Assembly: GCA_902802535.1 (NCBI GenBank)
Contig: CADCML010000011.1
Coordinates: forward strand, 19,285-83,284
Origin: an uncultured Bacteroidia bacterium
Lineage (GTDB): Bacteria; Bacteroidota; Bacteroidia; Bacteroidales; F082
DNA: 64,000 bases
Direction of reading: 5' to 3'
This document shows positions 33,084 through 43,568 of this stretch, one piece after another (position 1 is the first letter of the stretch; each line of letters begins with the position of its first letter). Both the position numbers and the translations under genes were made by a program. The notes under the pieces were generated by a model that worked only from the letters and a program-made list of their open reading frames with translations, made no database searches and was not told where the DNA came from.

Positions 33084-35948
33084 ATGGAAACCACAGAGAA
33101 AAAACTCTTCCTATTGGATGCATACGCACTGATTTACAGGGCTTTCTTTGCCCTAAACAAGAACCCGCGCATCAACTCGAAAGGTGTCAATACCTCGGCG
33201 GTGATGGGCTTCCTCAACTCGCTCTACGAAATCCTGAAAAACGAGAAACCTTCTCACATCGGCGTGGCCTTTGATGTGGCTGGCACCGCGCAACGCCAAG
33301 AAGAATACAGCGAATACAAAGCCAACCGCGAGAAAATGCCCGACGACCTCCGCGAATCCATACCTTATATAATAAGACTCATCGAAGCCTTCAACATCCC
33401 TATTTACGGCGTGGAAGGTTACGAAGCTGACGATGTGATTGGGACGCTGTCGAAAAAGGCTGAAAAAGAAGGCTTTACTACCTATATGATGACCCCAGAC
33501 AAGGATTTCGGACAACTCGTCACTGACAAGGTTTTACTCTACAAGCCCGCCAAATTCGGCGAACCGGCACAGATTTGGGGACCGAAGAAAGTGTGCGAAC
33601 GCTATGGCATCAGCGAACCTAAGCGACTCATTGACATTCTGGGACTTTGGGGCGATGCCGCCGACAACATCCCGGGCATTCCGGGCATTGGCGAAAAGAC
33701 GGCGGCTATCTTGGTCGGGAAATACGGTAGCGTGGAGAACCTCATCGCCCACGCCGACGAGCTCAAAGGCAAACAGAAAGAAAACGTCATCGCATTTGCC
33801 GAACAAGGCCTGATGTCGAAGGCTTTAGCTACCATTAATTTGGAGGTGCCCGTCAACTTCGACGAAGACGAGCTGAAAGCCAAGGAACCCGACCTGCCTG
33901 CGCTGATGGCCTTGTTTGAGGAACTGGAATTCAAGACCTTCGCCAAACGTTTTTTGGACGATTACAAGAAAACCCACACGGGCGAGGCATCTCTGGATTG
34001 CTTCGTTCCTCGCAATGACGGGAAGACATCAGGGAGCCAAGCACCCGATTTGTTCTCCAACGAGACCTCTACTCCATCAGGACAATTCGACTTGTTCAAC
34101 CAAGATGGCGGCAACGGCCTGTTGGGGTTTTCCGACAAGGACTCCGCCAAAACGGTGCAGCATGTCTACAAACTTGTGGAGACTGATGAAGAAATCAAGG
34201 CCTTAGTGGAGCGTTTATCACAACAAACACGGTTCGTCTTCGATACCGAAACCACCAATATTGATGTATATTCCGCTGACTTGGTCGGCCTTTCCTTCGC
34301 CATCAAAGCTCACGAAGCTTGGTATCTGTCCATGCCCGCCAACCGCGAGGAATGTCAACGAAAACTGGAGCTACTGCGACCTCTGTTTGAGGACGAAAGC
34401 ATCATGAAAATTGGCCAAAACCTGAAATTCGACATCTCCATGCTGGCACAATACGGCATCAGCGTGAAGGGCAAGTTGTTTGACACGATGCTGGCGCACT
34501 ACCTCATTGAGCCGGAGCAACGCCACAACATGGACTACCTCGCCGAGGTCTACCTCAACTACGTCACCATCCCTATCGAGGAGCTGATTGGGAAGGGGCG
34601 ACAACAGAAAACCATGCGCGAAGTGCCCGTGGAATTGGTGAAGGAATATGCCGCCGAGGATGCCGACATCACCATGCGACTCTATGAAAAACTGTTGCCT
34701 TTGCTGAAAGAAAACGGCGTGGAGAAACTGTTCTACGAGATTGAGATGCCACTCGTGCCCGTGCTGAGCCGCATGGAGGCCAACGGCGTGAAGATTGACA
34801 CGGAAAACCTGAAGCAAATCAGTGATGAGTTTGCCGTCGAGATTCGCAAAATCGAAGAACAGATTTACGAATTGGCTGGAATGCCGTTCAATATCGCCTC
34901 GCCGAAGCAATTGGGAGAAATCCTCTTCGAGAAACTGCGCATCGACGAGAAAGCCAAGAAAACCAAGACGGGACAATACGCCACGGGCGAGGAGGTGCTG
35001 CAAAAATTGGCCCACAAGCATCCCATCGTCAACCTGATTTTGGACTACCGCTCACTCACCAAATTGAAGTCTACCTATTTGGATGCCCTGCCGGCCTTAG
35101 TCAACCCGAAGGATGGCCTCATCCACACTTCATTCAATCAAGCTGTGACTGCCACGGGACGCTTGAGTTCCAACAATCCCAACTTGCAGAACATCCCTGT
35201 GCGCACCGAGAAAGGCCGCGAAATCCGCCGCGCCTTCGTGCCTCGAAGCGAGCAATACACTCTTTTGGCGGCAGACTATTCCCAAATCGAATTGCGCATC
35301 ATCGCCCATTTGAGCCAAGACCCTGCTATGGTCGCTGATTTCAACCTAGGCCACGACATCCACGCAGCCACGGCTGCCAAGGTGTTCCACGTGCCGATGG
35401 AGCAAGTCACCAAGGAGCAGCGCAGTCGAGCCAAAGCGGTCAATTTCGGCATCATCTATGGCATGTCGGCCTTCGGCCTAGCAGAAAGGATGGAGCTTTC
35501 GCGCAGCGAGGCAGCCGACATCATCAAGAAATATTTCGAGGAGTACGCAGGCATCAAAGAATACATGAACCGCAGCATCGCTCTCGCCAAGGAGCGCGGC
35601 TATGCCGAAACCATCTTAGGGCGTCGCCGCTACCTGCGCGACATTAATGGCGCGAATAGCGTGGTACGCGGTTTCGCCGAGCGTAATGCCATCAACGCAC
35701 CTATCCAAGGCAGCTCCGCCGACATGATCAAGATTGCCATGATTGGCATCCATCAGGAATTGGAACGGCTGAAGATGCAATCGAAGATGATCTTACAGGT
35801 ACACGATGAATTGGTGTTCGATGCTCACTTGGATGAACTCGATACTTTGAAATCCATTGTTCAGGACAAGATGGTGAATGCCATGCCCTTGTCGGTGCCG
35901 GTGGTGGTCGAAATCAACACAGGCGCGAATTGGTTGGAAGCGCATTAA
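33084..35948 (+). CDS. polA: DNA polymerase I
   Basis: A 954-residue cytosolic repair and replication polymerase. 5'-3' exonuclease domain about 1-290 (LLDAYALIYRAFFALN, GYEADDVIGTLSKKA, TPDKDFGQLV, GIPGIGEKTA). 3'-5' exonuclease about 350-540 with the proofreading residues kept: FVFDTETT, LKFDISML, YAAEDADI. Polymerase domain about 560-954: LLAADYSQIELRI (motif A), RAKAVNFGIIYGMSAFGL (motif B), LQVHDELVFDA (motif C). The linker near 303-313 (SLDCFVPRNDGKT) is the translation of half a dispersed palindromic repeat. The gene converges on metG with one base between the two stops. Confidence 0.97.
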   Translation: METTEKKLFLLDAYALIYRAFFALNKNPRINSKGVNTSAVMGFLNSLYEILKNEKPSHIGVAFDVAGTAQRQEEYSEYKANREKMPDDLRESIPYIIRLIEAFNIPIYGVEGYEADDVIGTLSKKAEKEGFTTYMMTPDKDFGQLVTDKVLLYKPAKFGEPAQIWGPKKVCERYGISEPKRLIDILGLWGDAADNIPGIPGIGEKTAAILVGKYGSVENLIAHADELKGKQKENVIAFAEQGLMSKALATINLEVPVNFDEDELKAKEPDLPALMALFEELEFKTFAKRFLDDYKKTHTGEASLDCFVPRNDGKTSGSQAPDLFSNETSTPSGQFDLFNQDGGNGLLGFSDKDSAKTVQHVYKLVETDEEIKALVERLSQQTRFVFDTETTNIDVYSADLVGLSFAIKAHEAWYLSMPANREECQRKLELLRPLFEDESIMKIGQNLKFDISMLAQYGISVKGKLFDTMLAHYLIEPEQRHNMDYLAEVYLNYVTIPIEELIGKGRQQKTMREVPVELVKEYAAEDADITMRLYEKLLPLLKENGVEKLFYEIEMPLVPVLSRMEANGVKIDTENLKQISDEFAVEIRKIEEQIYELAGMPFNIASPKQLGEILFEKLRIDEKAKKTKTGQYATGEEVLQKLAHKHPIVNLILDYRSLTKLKSTYLDALPALVNPKDGLIHTSFNQAVTATGRLSSNNPNLQNIPVRTEKGREIRRAFVPRSEQYTLLAADYSQIELRIIAHLSQDPAMVADFNLGHDIHAATAAKVFHVPMEQVTKEQRSRAKAVNFGIIYGMSAFGLAERMELSRSEAADIIKKYFEEYAGIKEYMNRSIALAKERGYAETILGRRRYLRDINGANSVVRGFAERNAINAPIQGSSADMIKIAMIGIHQELERLKMQSKMILQVHDELVFDAHLDELDTLKSIVQDKMVNAMPLSVPVVVEINTGANWLEAH
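33994..34021 (+). repeat. Palindromic dispersed repeat, half copy inside polA
   Basis: GGATTGCTTCGT...CGCAATGACG matches the left arm of the elements at 28970-29046 and 11286-11362. Only one arm is present and it stays in frame in the interdomain linker of PolA. Confidence 0.75.
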
Positions 35949-35949
35949 A

Positions 35950-38010
35950 TCATCCAACACTGCAGCCTGGCGTAACCAAATCGCTTGGGGTAAGCAGCAC
36001 GAGGCGACCGTCCTTGTCCTCGGCAGAGAGAATCATGCCCTCACTGACTACGCCCTTGAGCTTGCGTGGCTCGAAGTTGGCGATGAAGCACACCTGCTTG
36101 CCCACCAGTTTCTCAGGTTCAGTGTAATACTTGGCGATGCCGCTCACGATGGTACGTTTGTTCATACCGTCGTCAATAAGGAATTGGAGCAGTTTGTCGG
36201 CCTTCGGCACTTTCTGACATTCGAGGATGGTGCCCACGCGGATGTCGACCTTCATGAAGTCGTCGAAGCTGACGGCAGGCTTCACGTCACTGGGTTTCCA
36301 AGCGTTAAGTTGATTGGCTTTCTTGGTCTCTTCCAACTTCTTCAATTGGGCTTCCACTACGCTGTCCTCGACCTTCTCGAACAGCAGCTCCGGCTGACCG
36401 ATGACATGACCTTCTGTGAGTAAAACGGTATTTTCGGCATCGTCCCAACCATTGAACTTCAAGCCTATCATCTGCTGCAATTTTTTCGCGCTGAAGGGAA
36501 GGAAAGGCTCGCTCAAAATGGCCAAATGCGCCACAATCTGCAACGACACGGCCATCACATCCTTCACGCGCTCGGGGTCGGTCTTGATTTGCTTCCAAGG
36601 CTCGTTGTCGGTGAGGTATTTGTTGCCGAGGCGGGCCAAATTCATCAACTCAGACAGAGCCTCGCGGAACTTGTAGTTCTGAATGAGTGCACCAATCTTG
36701 TCGGGATAGCCATTCATTTCGGCAATGGTGGACAAATCGATATCGTTGAGGTTGTCCATGGCGGGCACCACACCTTCATAATATTTATGTGTCAAAACCA
36801 AGGTACGGTTCACGAAGTTGCCGAAAATAGCTAATAGTTCGTTGTTGTTGCGGTCTTGATAGTCCTTCCAAGTGAAGTTGTTGTCCTTGGTCTCGGGCGC
36901 ATTTGCAGTCAACACGTAACGCAACACATCCTGCTTGCCTGGGAACTCTACAAGGTATTCGTGCAGCCATACGGCCCAATTGCGCGAGGTTGAAATCTTG
37001 TCGTTCTCAAGGTTGAGGAACTCGTTGGCAGGCACGTTGTCAGGCATGATATAATCGCCGTAAGCCTTCATCATGCAGGGGAAGATGATGCAGTGGAACA
37101 CGATGTTGTCCTTGCCGATGAAGTGCACCAACTTGGTCTCGGGGTCTTTCCACCATTTCTCCCAATTTTCACCACGTTTCTCGCAAATCTCCTTCGTATT
37201 GCTGATATAGCCGATGGGTGCATCGAACCAGACATACAGCACTTTGCCTTCTGTGCCTTCAATCGGGACGGGAACGCCCCAGTCGAGGTCGCGGGTAACG
37301 GCGCGGGGCTGTAGACCACCGTCCAACCAACTCTTCACCTGACCGTAGACATTCGATTTCCATTCCTTGTGACCTTCGAGAATCCACTCGCGGAGCCAAG
37401 TTTCGTATTGGTCCAAAGGTAGATACCAATGCTTGGTAGGTTTTTTCACCAAAGCTGCGCCGCTGAGTTGCGAGTGCGGATTAATTAATTCGTCGGGACT
37501 CAGAGATGAGCCACATTTCTCGCATTGGTCACCGTAGGCACCGTCGGCACCGCATTTCGGGCAGGTTCCCACAATATATCGGTCAGAAAGGAACTTCTGT
37601 CGCTCAGGGTCAAAGTATTGTTCGGTTTCCTTCTCAATGAACTTCCCTTCGTCGTAAAGCTTCTTGAAAAACTCCTGGGCCGTGGCACGATGCATCTTCG
37701 AAGAAGTGCGTGAATAGACATCATAGCTGATGCCCAGCTCTTCGAACGACTTCTTGATGATTTCGTGGTAACGATCCACAATATCCTGAGGCGTAACGCC
37801 CTCTTTTTCAGCCTTAATGGTAATCGGCACACCGTGCTCGTCGGAACCACCGACAAACAACACCTCCTCACCGCGCATTCGCAGATAGCGCACGTAGGTG
37901 TCGGCAGGGATATAGACGCCAGCTAAGTGTCCGATGTGAACGGGGCCATTGGCGTAAGGCAATGCAGTGGTTACGGTGTAACGCTTGAAGTGTTTGTTCG
38001 TTGATTCCAT
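35950..38010 (-). CDS. metG: Methionine-tRNA ligase
   Basis: A 686-residue cytosolic class I synthetase. It has [20 protein letters not shown] (HIGH motif), a zinc knuckle [21 protein letters not shown] in pattern, the anticodon-side WFDAPIGYI strand, and KISTSRN in place of KMSKS, a common bacterial form. The C-terminal 110 residues ([19 protein letters not shown]...) are the tRNA-binding OB domain, so this is the long, dimer-forming type. It charges tRNA-Met for initiation and elongation. Promoter at 38103-38110. Confidence 0.97.
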   Translation of the reverse strand: MESTNKHFKRYTVTTALPYANGPVHIGHLAGVYIPADTYVRYLRMRGEEVLFVGGSDEHGVPITIKAEKEGVTPQDIVDRYHEIIKKSFEELGISYDVYSRTSSKMHRATAQEFFKKLYDEGKFIEKETEQYFDPERQKFLSDRYIVGTCPKCGADGAYGDQCEKCGSSLSPDELINPHSQLSGAALVKKPTKHWYLPLDQYETWLREWILEGHKEWKSNVYGQVKSWLDGGLQPRAVTRDLDWGVPVPIEGTEGKVLYVWFDAPIGYISNTKEICEKRGENWEKWWKDPETKLVHFIGKDNIVFHCIIFPCMMKAYGDYIMPDNVPANEFLNLENDKISTSRNWAVWLHEYLVEFPGKQDVLRYVLTANAPETKDNNFTWKDYQDRNNNELLAIFGNFVNRTLVLTHKYYEGVVPAMDNLNDIDLSTIAEMNGYPDKIGALIQNYKFREALSELMNLARLGNKYLTDNEPWKQIKTDPERVKDVMAVSLQIVAHLAILSEPFLPFSAKKLQQMIGLKFNGWDDAENTVLLTEGHVIGQPELLFEKVEDSVVEAQLKKLEETKKANQLNAWKPSDVKPAVSFDDFMKVDIRVGTILECQKVPKADKLLQFLIDDGMNKRTIVSGIAKYYTEPEKLVGKQVCFIANFEPRKLKGVVSEGMILSAEDKDGRLVLLTPSDLVTPGCSVG

Positions 38011-38102
38011 ACTTATTAATCGTTTAGGTGAAAGTTGAAAAATTGTTCGTTTAATCCCCCGCTTTCGGGCACCCCATAAAAGGGGGATGGGAAAAACGGG
38101 TG

Positions 38103-38110
38103 CAAAAATA
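38103..38110 (-). promoter_or_regulatory. -7 promoter box of metG
   Basis: TATTTTTG on the minus strand, 92 bases before the ATG. Confidence 0.55.
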
Positions 38111-38160
38111 GTGATAATTGTTGAAATTTGGGAAGGGTTGTTTATTTTGGCAACAAAAAA

Positions 38161-38184
38161 AGCCAGTGGCTTGCGTCACTGGCT
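38161..38184 (-). terminator. Rho-independent terminator of the T9SS surface-protein gene
   Basis: Stem AGCCAGTG / CACTGGCT with an 8-base loop; on the minus strand it is followed by a T run (from the A run at 38154-38160). It follows the stop codon at 38206. Confidence 0.85.
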
Positions 38185-38205
38185 TTTCTGATATAAATGT
38201 GACTC

Positions 38206-40935
38206 TTACTTCACAACCACCTTTTGGACTTTCACGTTGTCGCCGTTGATGAGGCGGAACATGTAAATGCCATTGGTGATGTCAATCTTCTTTTCGATGC
38301 TGCCATTGAAGGTATCGGTGCTAATCACGCGACCCGTCATGTCAATCATTTGCAAGGTGGCTTCGCCTTCGATACCGTAGACGCTGAAGTTGCCACTTTC
38401 GTTAATGAAGCCAAAGCTTTCATCACCTTCTATCTTGCTGTTGGAAGCATACACCAGTTTGAAGCGGCTTTCGTAATCCGAAGTCTTGGCCTTGAAGGTG
38501 TAGCTCGGGGTGCTGAGGAGGTCAATGTCGTCACTGGTCATATTGTCGATGAGGTGCAAATAGCTGAACTCGACATTATCTTTGCTGAAGCTCAAAGTAT
38601 AATTACCGTTTTCGGCAGCGCGGAAATTGATGGGCATTTCGCCTTGGCCTTCGGCATTGACGACAGCGTAATCCTTACCGTTTTGCGGGATGTAAACCTT
38701 GGTGTGGTTCGGGTTAAGCTGGAACTTCGGCAGGGTGCTGCCTTCGTCGAAACGCAGGACAGTACGGTCGATGACCTTATCATTGGCACTGCTGAGGTTA
38801 AGGGCCATAGTCATACCGGTGGTTTGGTTGCTGGGAATTTTTGTGAAGGTCTCGATATCGCCATTATTCTCAGCGATCACGAACACAGCTTCCATCGGAG
38901 CAACATTACCAGTGCCAGCAATAACTTCATTGCCTGCATCATTTATTCTGTAATAAGATCTCGTGATAGAAGCATAATTATTGCCCCAAGGATTACCAAT
39001 GAGGTTCCAGCCAGGGAACTCAACTGCACCACCATCTTGAAGCGTTTCAACCTTCTTCAAAGTAACTTTACCATCACCATAATAAGGCACGCCTGTGAAG
39101 GTAAGATCGTCACCAGCTCTATTGGCATAGAGATAACCTCTCAAAGGCTCAAGGTCGTAGGAGTTAGCTTTCCAGTTCTCCCATTCCAAGCCATGCTCCA
39201 GTTCATCAAAATAAATAGTATTCTGTTCGAAGCGGTACAAGTCGAAGTCTTCGGGGTTGGTGTTGTTAAGCATGTTCTGCACATTTGCTGGATCGGTATC
39301 ACCATATAACGGTGAAGAAATCAGGAACCAGCCACCGGGTTCTACGGTTCCAGTACCATCAACCCAAGGATCAATTTCCTTGATGAACGTAGAAGGCATA
39401 GGCACTGTATAGTCCACAGAAATATCGTCGATGTAGATGCGACCATAACGAATAGTAGTACTTGCAGGCACGTCCATCATAAAAGCAATACGATTGCCTG
39501 TACCCGTATAGTTACTAAAATCTGCGGTACAAGTCTCATAATTCTCCGTAGTCGGATAAGAGGCTCCATTACCAGACCCATAATTTGATAGAGTGAAGGA
39601 TTCCACCTCAGTGAAAGTGCCATCCTCTTCCATGACACCAATTTTGAATGTACCAGACCAACTGTTCCAATCTCCAGGCATAAGCTTGGTTTTAACTGCC
39701 TGACAAGTAACTTGCATCAGTTGGATGTGTTGCATTGGAGGCATTATCGCATATTGGGGTTGAGGATCATTTTGGTTCTTATCAAAATGAAACATCAAAC
39801 TGTTGCTCGGGCTGTAGGCAAAAGGTGTCGTGTTACCCTCAAACTTTGTCAAATAATAAGAAATAGTTGGAAATACCCTATTTGGAGAAGTAGGATCTGC
39901 ACAAGCATTGACAGACTCCCAGCATCTAGGCATCACATGTTCGTTTGGAGTAAGCATGCTACTTACAGTATAGCTGTCGAAATTCTCTGTGTAGGCTTCA
40001 TTAAGTAATATAGGTGTAACAGCACAATCTGCAATGAATGTTACTCTTGTTGGAACACTTTCATTCGAACCATACAAAGCTTTGACACGGAAATCATATT
40101 CCTCACCAAGAACCAAATCGGTGATTTCCACTGAAGTGTTTTGTGTTTCTGTCCATTCTTCAGACCAAGCGTCCGAGGATTTTTTGAATTGGTAGGCATA
40201 ACCGGTAACCTGATTGTTCGGAGCCCCCCATGACAAATTCACGGTAGTTCCATTAACAACGGGAACGACAGGATACACTCTTTGATAAGGCAAAGTCTGA
40301 TAATTGAAAGTCATCTTAGGTAAATACGAAGTAGTATTTTCCTCGACAACTACACTCTGAGGATTTTCCCCAACAGAAAACAAAGCCGAATTTTTGTCAG
40401 TTACAGCATACAACCATCTCGTGGGGTCTCCAGTGCCAGTTTGGCTCAAATCAAAGCCAACCAAAAGGTTTTCGCCAGTGTAGGTGAATTGCTCAGAAAA
40501 GGTTATCGTCATCTGATAATTGCTAAGGCTGACGCTACCTTCATACACTTGGGTCAACGATTCCCAAGCGATATACTCATTCTTTATAAATTGATCATTC
40601 GGCACTTCGGCCATGAACACTTTAAACTGAGCAGTACCCCAATCTTTCGTAGCGTCATTGCTGTAGAAAGTAAGTTTTCTTACTTTACTACCAGTATTAC
40701 CAACCATGTCAACCAAACTCGTAGCAGGAATGATGAACTGGCTGGAAGTGGCTTGGTCGACACTTCTACCTGAAAAAGGTACATAATAGCTTACGTAATT
40801 GGAAACATTGGAATTGATTGTCAAATCTTGCCAAGATTCAGTCTTGGGACCGTTAGCAGGGAGGTTTTGTGCATTCACGATCCCTGGCACCAGAAGTGCC
40901 ATCATCAGAAGATGAAGTAAGTGTTTACTTTTCAT
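38206..40935 (-). CDS. T9SS-secreted surface protein with Fn3 and cleaved-adhesin-like domains
   Basis: A 909-residue exported protein: signal peptide (HLLHLLMMALLVPGIVNAQ), an N-terminal beta domain, a fibronectin type III-like domain at about 215-305 (VVPVVNGTTVNLSWGAP...YDFRVKALYGSNES), then a MAM/cleaved-adhesin-like beta-sandwich (about 310-510, ENFDSY...YIDDISVDY). A conserved 'GWFLISSP...GRGYLYAN'-like region occupies about 530-800; the cohesin-like protein at 7079 has a related region. The final 75 residues (FSVYGIEGEATLQMIDMTGR, then NGIYMFRLINGDNVKVQKVV) are a type A T9SS sorting domain. It probably ends on the cell surface; its ligand is unknown. Confidence 0.8.
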   Translation of the reverse strand: MKSKHLLHLLMMALLVPGIVNAQNLPANGPKTESWQDLTINSNVSNYVSYYVPFSGRSVDQATSSQFIIPATSLVDMVGNTGSKVRKLTFYSNDATKDWGTAQFKVFMAEVPNDQFIKNEYIAWESLTQVYEGSVSLSNYQMTITFSEQFTYTGENLLVGFDLSQTGTGDPTRWLYAVTDKNSALFSVGENPQSVVVEENTTSYLPKMTFNYQTLPYQRVYPVVPVVNGTTVNLSWGAPNNQVTGYAYQFKKSSDAWSEEWTETQNTSVEITDLVLGEEYDFRVKALYGSNESVPTRVTFIADCAVTPILLNEAYTENFDSYTVSSMLTPNEHVMPRCWESVNACADPTSPNRVFPTISYYLTKFEGNTTPFAYSPSNSLMFHFDKNQNDPQPQYAIMPPMQHIQLMQVTCQAVKTKLMPGDWNSWSGTFKIGVMEEDGTFTEVESFTLSNYGSGNGASYPTTENYETCTADFSNYTGTGNRIAFMMDVPASTTIRYGRIYIDDISVDYTVPMPSTFIKEIDPWVDGTGTVEPGGWFLISSPLYGDTDPANVQNMLNNTNPEDFDLYRFEQNTIYFDELEHGLEWENWKANSYDLEPLRGYLYANRAGDDLTFTGVPYYGDGKVTLKKVETLQDGGAVEFPGWNLIGNPWGNNYASITRSYYRINDAGNEVIAGTGNVAPMEAVFVIAENNGDIETFTKIPSNQTTGMTMALNLSSANDKVIDRTVLRFDEGSTLPKFQLNPNHTKVYIPQNGKDYAVVNAEGQGEMPINFRAAENGNYTLSFSKDNVEFSYLHLIDNMTSDDIDLLSTPSYTFKAKTSDYESRFKLVYASNSKIEGDESFGFINESGNFSVYGIEGEATLQMIDMTGRVISTDTFNGSIEKKIDITNGIYMFRLINGDNVKVQKVVVK

Positions 40936-41020
40936 AATGGTTGATTTTTAATTAATTAATTGTTTATCTATTTATTATTTTTCCGTTTTTATGACCGCAT
41001 AATGGGGTCTATTTGGGCGA

Positions 41021-41028
41021 CAAAATTA
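41021..41028 (-). promoter_or_regulatory. -7 promoter box of the T9SS surface-protein gene
   Basis: TAATTTTG on the minus strand, about 85 bases before the ATG at 40935. No clear box was found for the divergent TonB receptor gene in the rest of this 212-base gap. Confidence 0.45.
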
Positions 41029-41147
41029 TTACTTTTTTTTGAATTAGAAGCAAAATAATTAATTTTTTTGCAAAAAAGTCTTCATTTTGCACTAAAATGA
41101 AACCTTTTGCGTTACATGCATAATCTAAACATTCAAAACAAACTGGA

Positions 41148-43565
41148 ATGAAACATCACCTTTTCAGCCGATGGCTTGTCGCTGTCGGCTTGGTTTTGGC
41201 CTCGCTGCCATCCTTCGCGCAACGGCGCACCATCAGCGGCTACGTAATGGATGCCGCCAGCAAGGAAACCCTCATCGGGGCGACCATCTTTGACAAAAAC
41301 TCCGGAAAAGGATGCGCCACCAACAGCTACGGATTCTACACTTTAACCTTGAACCAAGGTCCAGTTGAGCTGCAAGTGTCTTATGTAGGCTACACTCCGC
41401 AAACCCGCACCATCGACCTGAAAGAGAGCCAAAGCCTCAACTTCGACCTTGAAGCTAACACGACTTTGGACGAAGTGGTGGTTGAAGCGCAACGTGCCAC
41501 GGCGAGTGCCCGCAGTCCGCAGATGAGCGTAGTGGAACTGCCCGTGCAGCAAATCAAGAGCATCCCGACCTTGTTTGGCGAAACGGACGTGCTAAAGGCC
41601 ATCCAACTGCTGCCTGGCGTGCAGAACGGTTCAGAAGGTTCTGCTGGCATGTATGTGCGAGGCGGCGGTCCAGACGAGAACCTTTTGCTTTTGGATGGCG
41701 TGCCGGTTTACAATGTCAACCATGCCTTGGGCTTCTTCTCCGTATTCAATCCCGACGCGCTAAAAAACGTCACCTTATATAAAGGTAGCTTCCCTGCGCA
41801 TTTCGGAGGTCGTCTTTCATCGGTAGTGGACATCCGCATGAAGGAAGGTGACATGCAAAAATACCACGGCAACGCGAGCATCGGCCTGATTTCTTCGAAA
41901 ATCAACTTTGAAGGTCCGATTGTGAAGGACAAATTGTCGTTCAACCTGTCGTACCGCCGCACCTACGGCGACTTACTCCTCAAGCCCGCCCTTTGGATTG
42001 CTTCGATAACCAACCCCGAGCTCAACAAACTGAGCGTGGGCTACTATTTCTACGACCTCAACGCCAAACTCAATTGGAAGATTTCGGACAAAGACCGTCT
42101 TTACCTCAGCTTCTACACTGGGGATGATGGCATATATTTCGGCGTGAAATACAAGGACTATACCGTTGATGACATCCAGTACACCAACAAAATGAACCTC
42201 AACTGGAAATGGGGCAACAAGGTGGCCGCCTTGCGTTGGAACCACGTCATGTCGCAGAAGCTGTTTATGGACGCCTCGGTCAACTACACACAATACCGCC
42301 ACAACTTGGGTTTGAACATCTTCGAAGGAATGGAAGGAGGTGCTATCACTAACGTCAATTCCAAGACTGAGTTCGACATGGCCTACAAGTCGAACATCAA
42401 CGACCTGACCGCCAAAGTGGATTTCGACTACACCCCCCTGCCCAACCACGAAATACGTTTCGGTGGCAACTACACCTACCACCGCTTCCGTCCCGATGTG
42501 CAGTCGATAAAAATGTCTTTCGGGAGCATGGGAAGCTATGACACGGTGATGGCACCTTCAAAAGTCATTGCCCACGAAACGGCACTTTACGCCGAGGACA
42601 ACATGACCTTCGGCGACATCTTCCGAGTGAACGCCGGCGTGCACTACTCGACCTTCACCGTTGAAGGCAAGACTTACCAAAGCGTGCAACCACGCATTAG
42701 CACCAGCATCATGTTGGCTTCCAACCTTTCACTCAAGGCGGGCTATGCCTACATGACGCAATACGTCCACCTGCTTTCCAACAGTAGTCTGAGCCTGCCC
42801 ACAGACCTTTGGGTGCCTGTCACAGCGAAAATCGAGCCGATGAAGGCGCATCAATGGTCGGCAGGCATGTTCTGGGAATTGCCTCAACTGTTCGATGTGT
42901 CCGTTGAGGGCTACTACAAAATGATGGACAATCTCTTGGAATACAAGGACGGTGCGTCATTCTTCGGCTCTGCCGAGACTTGGGAGAACAAGGTCTGCAT
43001 GGGCAAAGGCTGGGCTTACGGCATAGAGTTCCTCGTGCAACGTTCGTTCGGTAAGACCACTGGCTGGATTGGCTACACCTGGTCACATTCCAAGCGCCTG
43101 TTCGACCGCGAAGGCCAGATGATTAATAACGGCAATGTGTTTCCGGCCAAATATGACCGCCGCCACGACATCAGCATCACGGTGCAACACAGATTCGGCG
43201 AAAACTTTGACCTTTCGGGAACATGGGTGTTTAGCAGCGGCAACTGCGGCACCCTCGGCACGCAAATCTACGAAGGCTTGCCCAACCAATGGGGCTACAT
43301 CCCGCAACTGCAAGCCCTCGAACGCAACAACTACCGCATGGGCAACTACCATCGCCTCGACTTGGGTGCCAACTACCATATCAAGTTGAATCCAGGCTTG
43401 CTCACCCTCAACCTCAGCATCTATAACGTGTATAATCACAACAATCCCTTCATCGTCTATTCCGACTACAATTGGGACGAATCCACCCAAGAAGAAAAGA
43501 AAGTCCTAAAGCAGGTCAGCATCTTCCCCATCATTCCATCATTCAGCATCGCATATAAGTTTTAA
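41148..43565 (+). CDS. TonB-dependent outer-membrane receptor with carboxypeptidase-like regulatory domain
   Basis: An 805-residue outer-membrane protein. Signal peptide 1-25; carboxypeptidase-like beta domain about 27-112 (TISGYVMDAASKETLIGATIFD...VSYVGYTPQT); plug domain about 115-235 (LPGVQNGSEGSAGMYVRGGGPDENLLLLDGVPVYN); a 22-strand barrel to the C-terminus ending in an aromatic (FSIAYKF). It takes up a large or scarce substrate with TonB energy. It is followed after 3 bases by a DUF4249 lipoprotein, a standard Bacteroidota pair, analogous to but distinct from SusC/SusD. Substrate unknown. Confidence 0.93.
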   Translation: MKHHLFSRWLVAVGLVLASLPSFAQRRTISGYVMDAASKETLIGATIFDKNSGKGCATNSYGFYTLTLNQGPVELQVSYVGYTPQTRTIDLKESQSLNFDLEANTTLDEVVVEAQRATASARSPQMSVVELPVQQIKSIPTLFGETDVLKAIQLLPGVQNGSEGSAGMYVRGGGPDENLLLLDGVPVYNVNHALGFFSVFNPDALKNVTLYKGSFPAHFGGRLSSVVDIRMKEGDMQKYHGNASIGLISSKINFEGPIVKDKLSFNLSYRRTYGDLLLKPALWIASITNPELNKLSVGYYFYDLNAKLNWKISDKDRLYLSFYTGDDGIYFGVKYKDYTVDDIQYTNKMNLNWKWGNKVAALRWNHVMSQKLFMDASVNYTQYRHNLGLNIFEGMEGGAITNVNSKTEFDMAYKSNINDLTAKVDFDYTPLPNHEIRFGGNYTYHRFRPDVQSIKMSFGSMGSYDTVMAPSKVIAHETALYAEDNMTFGDIFRVNAGVHYSTFTVEGKTYQSVQPRISTSIMLASNLSLKAGYAYMTQYVHLLSNSSLSLPTDLWVPVTAKIEPMKAHQWSAGMFWELPQLFDVSVEGYYKMMDNLLEYKDGASFFGSAETWENKVCMGKGWAYGIEFLVQRSFGKTTGWIGYTWSHSKRLFDREGQMINNGNVFPAKYDRRHDISITVQHRFGENFDLSGTWVFSSGNCGTLGTQIYEGLPNQWGYIPQLQALERNNYRMGNYHRLDLGANYHIKLNPGLLTLNLSIYNVYNHNNPFIVYSDYNWDESTQEEKKVLKQVSIFPIIPSFSIAYKF

Positions 43566-43568
43566 GCC

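Noticed and set aside
36980-37010. KISTS instead of KMSKS in MetRS as a defect
   Set aside because: This is a frequent natural form of the loop in bacterial MetRS; the rest of the enzyme is intact.
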